Source: JAVBLF01 sp031553675 (GTDB lineage Bacteria; Bacillota; Clostridia; Christensenellales; CALWSW01). Taken from it: a DNA stretch of 28,106 nt. A program made the position numbers and the translations under genes. Below the pieces are notes generated by a model. That model saw only the letters and a program-made list of their open reading frames with translations, did not search any database and was not told the DNA's origin. The stretch is taken from positions 1 through 28,106 of the forward strand of contig JAVBLF010000106.1 of NCBI GenBank assembly GCA_031553675.1, written 5' to 3'. Below are positions 14,703 through 20,912 of this stretch, piece by piece (the first letter of the stretch is position 1; each line of letters begins with the position of its first letter).

Positions 14703-15359
14703 TCATCGCCGTTCCATCGCGTTGCGCAGCGGGCGGCAGACGAAGGTCGCAACGACCGCGTTGACGATCGCCTCCGGTATACCGCTCGTCAACACCGTGA
14801 GCGCGATCATACCCAGCAGCAGCTCATAGCCGACGCCCAGCGCTTGGGCATAGGAAGCGCCAAAAAAGACGTATATCCCCCCCAGCACGAAAAACGTGTT
14901 GGCGAGGCTGCCCAAAGCGCCGCTCAAGCCATAGCTGATCCAGTCATTGCGCTTTTTTTCGCCCGACGGAAAGGCCCTTCGCAGCCCCTGGAAACTCAGG
15001 CCCGCGACGACGCCGATCAAGATGCGCGGCACAAAGCAGATCACGAGGCTCCAAAAATTTCCATGTACGTCCCCCAGACTCACGAAGGGCGAAAACACGA
15101 ATCCGAGCGGCGACGGCGGCATGAAGGTCCAGACGATCAGGCTGAATAGACCGGCGCAAAAACCCAAAAAAGCCCCCGCACCCGTGCCCAACAAAATGGC
15201 GGTCGCCACGACGGGCACCGCCGCCAATGTCGCGACGATCGGCCCCAGCGCCGGAAGCGATCCGAGCGGCGTAAAACAAAAGAGCGCTTCGATCGCCACC
15301 AACAAAGAGAGCTGCACCAAGGCCACGGTCCGTTTGTGCTTGCCGTTTTCGCGTTGCAT
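14703..15359 (-). CDS. ECF transporter S component, probably pantothenate-specific (PanT-like)
   Basis: A 218-residue membrane protein with about six hydrophobic helices, typical of the substrate-binding S component of energy-coupling-factor importers. Helix 1 begins ALVQLSLLVAIEALF, and a conserved-looking loop reads FTPLGSLPALGPIVATLAAVP. It needs a shared EcfA/A'/T module, which is not in the window. Pantothenate is inferred from the overlap with coaW (ATGA at 14703-14706). The ATG at 15359 follows a GGGGGA purine stretch. An upstream in-frame start at 15401 would add 14 basic residues. Repeat copy 3 begins 60 bp upstream, so the repeat lies in or near this operon's promoter. Confidence 0.82.
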   Translation of the reverse strand: MQRENGKHKRTVALVQLSLLVAIEALFCFTPLGSLPALGPIVATLAAVPVVATAILLGTGAGAFLGFCAGLFSLIVWTFMPPSPLGFVFSPFVSLGDVHGNFWSLVICFVPRILIGVVAGLSFQGLRRAFPSGEKKRNDWISYGLSGALGSLANTFFVLGGIYVFFGASYAQALGVGYELLLGMIALTVLTSGIPEAIVNAVVATFVCRPLRNAMERR

Positions 15360-15418
15360 CGTCGTCCCCCGTCTGCGCGCCCCGAAAGACGCGCCTTGCA
15401 TTCAGTTTATTCAATGTG

Positions 15419-15653
15419 TATCAAGGGTTGAACTTTGTGCAAGCGAAAATGGGATGATCCTTATGGTCCGCGGGCGATTGATAATCGCCCCTACATCCCG
15501 ATAGCCTCGTTTGTGCACCTGTAGGGGCGATTATCAATCGCCCGTTGCAGCAAAACGGCCTCGCAACACGTTGTGGTTCGTAATTCTTGGTTGGCGTTGA
15601 TAATCGCCCGTTGCGCAAAACGTCCGAAACATTGCGGTTCGTAACCCTTGATA
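15419..15653 (+). repeat. Interspersed palindromic repeat, copy 3, with a duplicated right end
   Basis: Bounded by TATCAAGGGTT (15419-15429) and its exact inverse AACCCTTGATA (15643-15653). The left part equals copies 1 and 2. The right part, from GATAATCGCCC through GTTGC-CAAAACG to GTTCGTAA, occurs twice in tandem with drift, so the element is about 60 bp longer than copy 2. It has no ORF and would have to be mobilised in trans. The interval 15654-15749 shows nothing further. Confidence 0.85.
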
Positions 15654-15746
15654 GGCATTATTCAGTATAGCACAGCGGGTCGCGCTTTCAAACACCAATG
15701 TCGCACCCCACCGCGCCACAACATGCTTTTTTCATGGGGCGAGCTG

Positions 15747-15755
15747 TGCTATGAT
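15747..15755 (+). promoter_or_regulatory. Extended -10 promoter of the YARHG operon
   Basis: TGCTATGAT, an extended -10 (TATGAT at 15750-15755), lies 50 bp ahead of the YARHG gene. The -35 region (a T run at 15727-15732) is poor. Confidence 0.5.
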
Positions 15756-15805
15756 AAAGATGGGTATGGGGATGCACCCCCAATTCCTGAGGAGGTTGAT
15801 GCGCT

Positions 15806-16561
15806 ATGACGCAAAACGCTCGCCGCGCACTGGTCGCCGGTCTGGCGATCGCGCTGTCCTCCGCGATGCTCCCTGGCGTCGCCCTCGCCCTTTCGAACGC
15901 GCCCGCCCTCTCCGTCGCCACATACCGCGGGTCCTACGCGTCCGACGACACCTTCGATTTCAACGGTTTCATCTTTCCCGACAGCTCTTCCCGCTACCTG
16001 TCTCGCAAAGAAATACTCGGCGTCACCGACTCGGAATCCCTCTCGTGGCAACTGACCCTGCTCGGCTACGCGCGCAACGAGATCTACGCCCGCCACGGCA
16101 ACAAGTTCGCAAGCGACGCGTACAGCAGCTACTATGGCCAGTTTCGGTGGTACCAAAAACTCAAAAAGCATACCGTCGCCACCTCTGAGCTCAACAAGTA
16201 CGAACAGGCCAACGTCAAGCTGATCAAGCAGATCGAAGCGGATCTCAACAGCTACGGCCCCTTCGACAGCAACGGCTTCATCTATCCCGACAGCAACTCG
16301 CGCTACCTGTCGCGCAAGGAACTCCTCAACATCGACGACTCGAACACCGAGTACACCCAGCTCGAACTGCTGGGCTTTGCGCGCAACGAGATCTACGCCC
16401 GCCGCGGCCACAAGTTCACCACCACGACCTACAGCCGCTTCTACGGACAGTACAGCTGGTACAAGAACAAGAAAAAGCGCAACGTCGCTTGGGACGATTT
16501 CAACAAGTATGAAAAGGCCAACATCACCTTGATCAAAGAGATCGAAGCCCTGTGGAAATAA
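15806..16561 (+). CDS. Secreted tandem YARHG-domain protein
   Basis: A 251-residue secreted protein with an N-terminal signal peptide (about residues 1-29). It has two copies of a unit starting near residues 51 and 149 that reads DFNGFIFPDSSSRYLSRKE or DSNGFIYPDSNSRYLSRKE. Each unit leads into the YARHG core, YARNEIYARHGNKF in the first and FARNEIYARRGHKF in the second, and then a YGQF/YSWY aromatic segment. YARHG modules occur on secreted and wall-associated proteins of Firmicutes; their ligand is unknown. The start follows GAGGAGG. The GyrI-like gene begins 25 bp downstream and is probably co-transcribed. Confidence 0.9.
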   Translation: MTQNARRALVAGLAIALSSAMLPGVALALSNAPALSVATYRGSYASDDTFDFNGFIFPDSSSRYLSRKEILGVTDSESLSWQLTLLGYARNEIYARHGNKFASDAYSSYYGQFRWYQKLKKHTVATSELNKYEQANVKLIKQIEADLNSYGPFDSNGFIYPDSNSRYLSRKELLNIDDSNTEYTQLELLGFARNEIYARRGHKFTTTTYSRFYGQYSWYKNKKKRNVAWDDFNKYEKANITLIKEIEALWK

Positions 16562-16586
16562 CGCCGCTTTCATGAGGAGACACGCC

Positions 16587-17048
16587 ATGCCGAAAATTGC
16601 CAACATCGCGATCTTCCAGACCACCCCGCAACCCGTCTTGGCCGTCCGCAAGCAGACCGACGTCGCCCACCTGCCCAACGAGATCGGCGAAGTCTACGGC
16701 CTGATCGCAGCTTACCTCTCCAAAACAGGCGCTTTCATGGCAGACGTTCCATTCTGCCATTACCACTCGATGGACATGGAGCGCATCGACGTGTCGATCG
16801 GCTTCCCCGTCGCGTCGGAAATGACGGGCGAAGGCGCGATCGAGTCATATTTGATTCCGTCGCAAAAGGTCGTCTGCGGCATCCACCAAGGCCCCTACGC
16901 CGAAAGCGCCGCCCTCTACGACGAGATGGCGAAATACATCGCCGATCACGGGCTGGAAGCGGCCGGCGACGTCTACGAGTACTACCTCAACGATCCCGAT
17001 CGCCCCGAGGCCGATCTCCTGACCAAGATCCTGATGCCGCTGAAATGA
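16587..17048 (+). CDS. GyrI-like small-molecule-binding domain protein
   Basis: A 153-residue cytoplasmic protein matching the GyrI-like / AraC effector-binding fold without any DNA-binding domain. Typical features are the early VLAVRKQTDV segment, the GPYAESAALYDEM segment near residue 105, and a C-terminal DVYEYYLNDP..ILMPL ending. Stand-alone members bind or hydrolyse small hydrophobic molecules; no ligand can be given here. The ATG follows GAGGAG by 7 nt. The stop codon is 4 bp from the stop of the convergent ROK gene, and both stops sit in the palindrome TGACGCGTCA. Confidence 0.85.
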   Translation: MPKIANIAIFQTTPQPVLAVRKQTDVAHLPNEIGEVYGLIAAYLSKTGAFMADVPFCHYHSMDMERIDVSIGFPVASEMTGEGAIESYLIPSQKVVCGIHQGPYAESAALYDEMAKYIADHGLEAAGDVYEYYLNDPDRPEADLLTKILMPLK

Positions 17049-17052
17049 CGCG

Positions 17053-18219
17053 TCAGCGTTCGTAGATCCGATCGTCGTCGAAGTAAGTCTCGATGGTGGA
17101 CATGGCCGCGCCGATCAAAAAGCCACGGTTCATGTCGAGTTTGCTGGGGCGGATCGCAAACCCCTCCAAGTGGAGCGGCTTTTGCTGGAGGAGAAGCGCG
17201 TGAAGGGCGTCACAAAAGCTCTGACCGAGCGCGGCGTAGTCGCCCTGCAAAACGATGATCTCGGGGCTGAAGAGCAGCATGACGTTGTAAAGCGCGCTAC
17301 AGTGGAGTTCCAGCAACTCCCGAACGAGCGCCTGTGCCGGCAGCACGCCGCGCTCCCCCAACGCGACGAGCGCTTCGAGAGATCCCGCCGATACGCCGTT
17401 TTCATTGGCCCGCCGCAGGACGGCTTCCGCGCTCGACAGCGATTCGTATTCCTTGCCGCCCTCGAGCCGCATTTGCCCGATGTGCAGCGCGCGCGCGATC
17501 GGGTGGCCGCCTTGCACCGGTTCGACGAGACCGGCGTAAACGCTGTCGCCGTGGTAAAGGGTCAGCACGCGCCTGCCAGCGAGCATCGGGTCTTCGTGCA
17601 GCTCTCCCAGCGCGAGTTGCGCGAGCGCATTGTCGAGCGACACGAAAAGGCTGCGGCTCAACGCGATGCGGACGAGATCGGTCAGCGGCACGTTCTCGCC
17701 CCAGGACGGAAAGTGGAGCGCCCGATTCACCAGTCCGTGTTCGCGGTCGATCAGGCCGTCGATGCCCAGCGCCACCCCTGCCAGCTTTTCGCGCGACAGT
17801 TCGGCCGCGTTGGCGGCGGCGGCGATCATCGCCGCGACGTTGCCGACGATCGTGTCGATGTCGGCGTCGCGCGGGTGGGGCATGCGCATGTTGATCAAAA
17901 GGCGTCCGGACAGGTCGGTCACGCCGCCGAAGCTATGTTGCTGCCGGATCGAAAGCGCACAAATGTAGCCCGCCCTGCCGTCAAAGGCATAGATCTCGGG
18001 CTTTTTCCCGCCCTCCTTCGTCGAAAGCCCCTTGCCCACGACGCGCACCAAGCCGGATGACGCGAAAAAACGCAGGATCTTGCTCACCGAGGTCCGGCTG
18101 AGGCCGCTCGCCGCCGCCAGATCCGCCACTTCCATGCGATCGGCTTCGCGGAGCATGGCGAGCACGCGCTTTCGGTTGTGGATCTTGAGCGCGTCCGGCT
18201 GGCCGACGATCTCGTTCAC
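17053..18219 (-). CDS. ROK-family transcriptional regulator, atypical
   Basis: A 388-residue protein with a winged helix-turn-helix (about residues 10-70; VADLAAASGLSRTSVSKILRF is the recognition region) joined to a ROK sugar-kinase-like domain, as in NagC and XylR. Expected ROK landmarks such as ALGIDGLID and LDNALAQLALGE are present. The zinc motif that follows the conserved GH in most ROK proteins (CxCGxxGCxE) is absent; here GHPIARALHIGQMRLEGGKE has no cysteine. Such a protein may bind its ligand differently or have lost sugar sensing. The GTG start follows AAAGGAGG by 6 nt. Its target is unknown; a terminator separates it from the upstream corrinoid gene. Confidence 0.85.
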   Translation of the reverse strand: MNEIVGQPDALKIHNRKRVLAMLREADRMEVADLAAASGLSRTSVSKILRFFASSGLVRVVGKGLSTKEGGKKPEIYAFDGRAGYICALSIRQQHSFGGVTDLSGRLLINMRMPHPRDADIDTIVGNVAAMIAAAANAAELSREKLAGVALGIDGLIDREHGLVNRALHFPSWGENVPLTDLVRIALSRSLFVSLDNALAQLALGELHEDPMLAGRRVLTLYHGDSVYAGLVEPVQGGHPIARALHIGQMRLEGGKEYESLSSAEAVLRRANENGVSAGSLEALVALGERGVLPAQALVRELLELHCSALYNVMLLFSPEIIVLQGDYAALGQSFCDALHALLLQQKPLHLEGFAIRPSKLDMNRGFLIGAAMSTIETYFDDDRIYER

Positions 18220-18248
18220 CGCTGTCCTCCTTTCGGCGCGATGGAAAA

Positions 18249-18273
18249 ATGGGCTGGTTTATCGCCAGCCCAT
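18249..18273 (-). terminator. Terminator of the corrinoid-protein gene
   Basis: Perfect 9-bp arms ATGGGCTGG and CCAGCCCAT around a 7-nt loop, with T runs on both strands. It lies 74 bp after the corrinoid gene stop and would also terminate + transcripts. The remainder of 18220-18346 shows nothing. Confidence 0.8.
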
Positions 18274-18346
18274 CGTTTTTTGCTATCGGTTACCGCGGCA
18301 TTGCGATGCGCACGCGCATCCCGTGGCCGCGCTAGATCGCGAATCC

Positions 18347-18988
18347 TTACGCGACGCCGGCCAGCTTCTTGGCCAGTTCCGCAGCGGAAGCAGCGTCTTC
18401 GCTGTAGCCGTCCGCGCCGATTTCCTTGCAGAAATCTTCGGTGACAGGCGCGCCGCCGACCATGACCTTCACGCGATCCGCCAGACCCGCATCCTTGAGC
18501 GCCGCAACGGCGTCGCGCATGGCAGGCATGGTCGTCGTCAGAAGGGCAGACAGGCCGACGATCGTCGCATCGGCGTTGTCCTTGGCAGCCTGAACGAATT
18601 TGTCGGCCGGAACGTCGACGCCCAGGTCGATCACTTCGAAGCCAGCGCCTTCGATCATCATGCCGACGAGGTTCTTGCCGATGTCGTGCAGGTCGCCCGC
18701 GACGGTGCCGATGATGACTTTGCCGATCGGCTTGATGTCGGCGTCAACGAGGTAGGGTTTGAGCACTTCGACGCCCGCCTTCATGGCGCGCGCGGCGACG
18801 AGCATTTCGGGGACGAAGATCTCGTTGTTCTTGAACTTTTCGCCGACGTGGCCCATGGCTTCGATCATGCCGCCGTTGAGAACATCTTCGGGTTTGGCGC
18901 CACCATCGATGGCCTGCTGAACGAGTGCTTTGACGTCTTTCGCTTTTCCGGCTTCGACTGCTGCTGCGATCTCTTGAATGCTTGCCAT
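18347..18988 (-). CDS. Methyltransferase corrinoid protein (MtaC/MtbC/MttC type)
   Basis: A 213-residue cobalamin-binding protein. A helical cap domain (about residues 1-88, with VPEMLVAARAM) is followed by a B12-binding Rossmann domain. The cobalt-ligand motif is D99-L-H101-D-I-G104, then GLSALLTTTM and VGGAPV complete the B12 site. In known systems such proteins carry a methyl group from a substrate-specific methyltransferase to tetrahydrofolate or coenzyme M. No MttB, MtaB or activating RamA-like protein lies in the window, so the substrate is unknown. The ATG at 18988 follows GGAGGG. An extended -10 lies about 95 bp upstream. Confidence 0.92.
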   Translation of the reverse strand: MASIQEIAAAVEAGKAKDVKALVQQAIDGGAKPEDVLNGGMIEAMGHVGEKFKNNEIFVPEMLVAARAMKAGVEVLKPYLVDADIKPIGKVIIGTVAGDLHDIGKNLVGMMIEGAGFEVIDLGVDVPADKFVQAAKDNADATIVGLSALLTTTMPAMRDAVAALKDAGLADRVKVMVGGAPVTEDFCKEIGADGYSEDAASAAELAKKLAGVA

Positions 18989-19081
18989 AAATGTACCCTC
19001 CTGCAAATCATTGCTGCGCCGAACGAGGCCCGGCGCGAAGAACATGTCCCAAAACAGCTTGTTTCAGGACCCCACACGCCC

Positions 19082-19089
19082 ATTCTAAC
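19082..19089 (-). promoter_or_regulatory. Extended -10 promoter of the corrinoid-protein gene
   Basis: On the minus strand TGTTAGAAT gives an extended -10 (TAGAAT, 19087-19082). A weak TTCCCA lies 17 nt upstream as -35. Confidence 0.5.
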
Positions 19090-19170
19090 ACAGGGGGTGT
19101 GGCTTGGGAAGCACTTTATCTTTGTAACGAAATAAGGTTTCATAACCGGAAAGCCCAGCGCCGCGACACA

Positions 19171-19674
19171 TCAGGCCGTAAAGCCCCAGCGCGCCAAACC
19201 CACCCGACGCAATCCAAAATAGAGCGGCAACCCCAGCCCGTAGCAGGCCAGCACCTGACCGGCGCCGACGTAGAGGATGTTCCAGAGGACACTGATTTCG
19301 GGCATGTAGACGTAGTGCAGCATCGTCCCGACCGCGACGGCGTTGATGCATACCGCCGGCAAAGGCAGCAGCCAAAAACGCTTTCGCAAGGCGTATCCGA
19401 GCGCAGCGGCGGCCAGCGTCGAAAGCGATCCCACAATGACGTCGATCGGGATGCTGATGCCGAGCGCCACGGCGACGAGGTTTGCCAGCAGACAGCCGAC
19501 GAATAGGCCCGGCACTGCCGAAAAGCTGAACGCCACCAGCACGCAAAGCGCTTCAGACACGCGGAGTTGTACAGGGCCAAAGCTGATCGGCTGGAAGGCG
19601 AAGGTGATCGCGACATAAAGCCCCGCGATGACGGCGGCTTGCGCGACGAAGCGCGTGCGGTTTTCTCGTGGCAT
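19171..19674 (-). CDS. queT: QueT queuosine-precursor ECF transporter S component
   Basis: A 167-residue membrane protein with five to six helices and the QueT-family pattern: FAFQPISFGPVQLRVSEALCVL after helix 1, FVGCLLANLV, then a C-terminal YVGAGQVLACYGLGLPL. QueT takes up a queuosine precursor (preQ1 or a relative) with a shared ECF module. The assignment is strongly supported by a preQ1 riboswitch directly upstream. The ATG at 19674 follows GGGGG by 5-6 nt; an in-frame ATG at 19686 has no Shine-Dalgarno sequence. Confidence 0.92.
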   Translation of the reverse strand: MPRENRTRFVAQAAVIAGLYVAITFAFQPISFGPVQLRVSEALCVLVAFSFSAVPGLFVGCLLANLVAVALGISIPIDVIVGSLSTLAAAALGYALRKRFWLLPLPAVCINAVAVGTMLHYVYMPEISVLWNILYVGAGQVLACYGLGLPLYFGLRRVGLARWGFTA

Positions 19675-19696
19675 AGGAGCCCCCATTCTTGCCGCG

Positions 19697-19725
19697 AAAA
19701 AACCCGCGGCCAATTTGGCTACGGG
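19697..19725 (-). terminator. Riboswitch-controlled terminator upstream of queT
   Basis: On the minus strand CCCG..GCCA-AAT-TGGC..CGGG forms a hairpin followed by six T (19702-19697). Its first arm, CCCGTAG (19725-19719), can instead pair with CTACGGG at the end of the preQ1 aptamer, so aptamer folding decides between terminator and antiterminator. Confidence 0.8.
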
Positions 19726-19754
19726 CAAATCAAAGAAACCAGATGACTGGCTTT

Positions 19755-19795
19755 CCCGTAGTTTTGTTTTACGACAGGATGGTTTCGAACTGTCG
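19755..19795 (-). promoter_or_regulatory. PreQ1-I riboswitch aptamer
   Basis: On the minus strand a stem of CGACAG and CTGTCG (19795-19772) encloses a loop TTCGAAACCATC. It is followed by the A-rich tail TAAAACAAAACTA and then CGGG (19771-19755). This hairpin-plus-A-rich-tail H-type pseudoknot is the preQ1-I aptamer and closely resembles the Thermoanaerobacter type. When preQ1 is bound the tail is held in the pseudoknot, CTACGGG cannot act as antiterminator, and queT transcription stops at 19697-19725. Confidence 0.85.
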
Positions 19796-19813
19796 GCGCA
19801 GAAGCGCGTATTG

Positions 19814-19842
19814 ATTATAGCAGCCTTTGCCCGTTTCGACAA
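19814..19842 (-). promoter_or_regulatory. Promoter of the queT leader
   Basis: On the minus strand TTGTCG (19842-19837), a 17-nt spacer and a perfect TATAAT (19819-19814). Transcription would start near 19807, about 12 nt before the aptamer. Confidence 0.8.
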
Positions 19843-19847
19843 TCGAA

Positions 19848-19880
19848 ATGTGACCGGGATCGCGCGATCGCCGGTCACAT
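19848..19880. terminator. Terminator-like hairpin after the Ser/Pro-rich lipoprotein gene
   Basis: Perfect 10-bp arms ATGTGACCGG and CCGGTCACAT enclose a second palindrome, GATCGCGCGATC. It lies 13 bp beyond the stop of the gene at 19893. The T run is short, so it may be an RNA-end stabiliser rather than a strong terminator. Confidence 0.6.
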
Positions 19881-19892
19881 CTGAAGGTGCGC

Positions 19893-20537
19893 TTAATCCA
19901 GTTCTTGCAAATCCGCTTCGGAATTGCCCGCGCCAATGTCGATGTAGTCGCCGTCCGAACTCGATTCATCCGGCACTTCGTCGGCGTAGTCGCTGTCGTT
20001 CTCCTCGGGAATCTCGACCGATTCATCCGGGATATCGATCGATTCGCCAAAGTCGGATTCGTCCAGCGGTTCGTCGGTCGTGGTCGATGCCGAACCGTTG
20101 CTGGGCTTTTTCGTCGCGCTCGGTGTGGACGTTTTTTTGGCGGGCGTTTTGCCGCTTCCCTTCGAGCTCGACGAAGAGGACTTCGACGAATTCGCGTTGC
20201 TTTTCGGTTTTTCGGTCGGTTTCTCGGTCGCCTTGGGCGTTTCGGTGGGCGACGCGCTCGATTCGGGCGTGGGCGAGACGTTGAAGTTCGCTGGCAGCGG
20301 ATCAGCGGGCGGCGGGGTGGGCGACGCAGAGGGCGTCACTTCCGACGATGCCAATGGCGACGGCGACGAATCCAGCGGCTCCATGGAGCCCGCGCTGTCG
20401 TTGAACGCGTCCGCGACGCCGGGCGAAGGGGTAAACGCTTTGGGCGTGCGGCTTGCTTCGGGCGGACCTCCGCAACCACTCAGCGCGAGTAGGACGATCG
20501 CGCCGTACAGAACGGAAAGCGGTCCCACACGTTTCAT
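19893..20537 (-). CDS. Low-complexity lipoprotein with segregated charge
   Basis: A 214-residue lipoprotein (lipobox LALSGC, Cys near residue 22) with no recognisable fold. After the lipid anchor comes a Ser/Pro spacer (about residues 25-95). A Lys/Ser-rich basic stretch follows (about 96-145, including a run of six Ser). A strongly acidic tail to the end carries repeated DIPDES or EIPEE phrases and almost no basic residue. This looks like a wall-spanning tether ending in a charged patch. The start follows GAGGAGG. A second lipoprotein with a similar Pro/Thr spacer lies upstream on the same strand. The function is unknown. Confidence 0.8.
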   Translation of the reverse strand: MKRVGPLSVLYGAIVLLALSGCGGPPEASRTPKAFTPSPGVADAFNDSAGSMEPLDSSPSPLASSEVTPSASPTPPPADPLPANFNVSPTPESSASPTETPKATEKPTEKPKSNANSSKSSSSSSKGSGKTPAKKTSTPSATKKPSNGSASTTTDEPLDESDFGESIDIPDESVEIPEENDSDYADEVPDESSSDGDYIDIGAGNSEADLQELD

Positions 20538-20912
20538 GGAAATCCTCCTCAACACGATGCTTCGTTCGATTGCGCTGCTTCGAAGCCAGGCATGCGAAAC
20601 GACTTCGACACAATACAAGAAAATACATCTATTTCTTTTGTTACTATACCACAATTTTGGGCAAAAAAACAGGGAAAGTCGATTCTTCCAGGCATAGACA
20701 AGGTATGCAAGTGTTGTGTATGGAAAAAATACCGGTTCTTTTGTCCCGTGTATCCGTATATGCGAATTGTCCTGCGCACAAGGCATTTGTCCACGCGCTC
20801 CATGCATCCGTTTTTTTGTCCCCACCCGACGAGCGCCGCACCAGCGCTCCCCCAAACTACTCCACAAATTACCAAGAGAAAAGCGGCCCTTCGACCGCTC
20901 TTTTCACATGCG
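20538..20912. other. AT-rich gene-free interval with promoter and terminator
   Basis: No gene is supported. About 20600-20760 is clearly richer in A and T than its surroundings. On the minus strand TGGTATAGT (TATAGT at 20648-20643) is a candidate extended -10 for the lipoprotein gene downstream. At 20881-20906 the arms AAAAGCGG and CCGCTCTTTT form a probable terminator for the upstream lipoprotein gene. Confidence 0.5.
20881..20906 (-). terminator. Terminator of the upstream lipoprotein gene
   Basis: Arms AAAAGCGG and CCGCTCTTTT with a short loop, placed 6 bp after the stop codon at 20913. One base is bulged. A and T runs on both sides make it usable in both directions. Confidence 0.65.
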
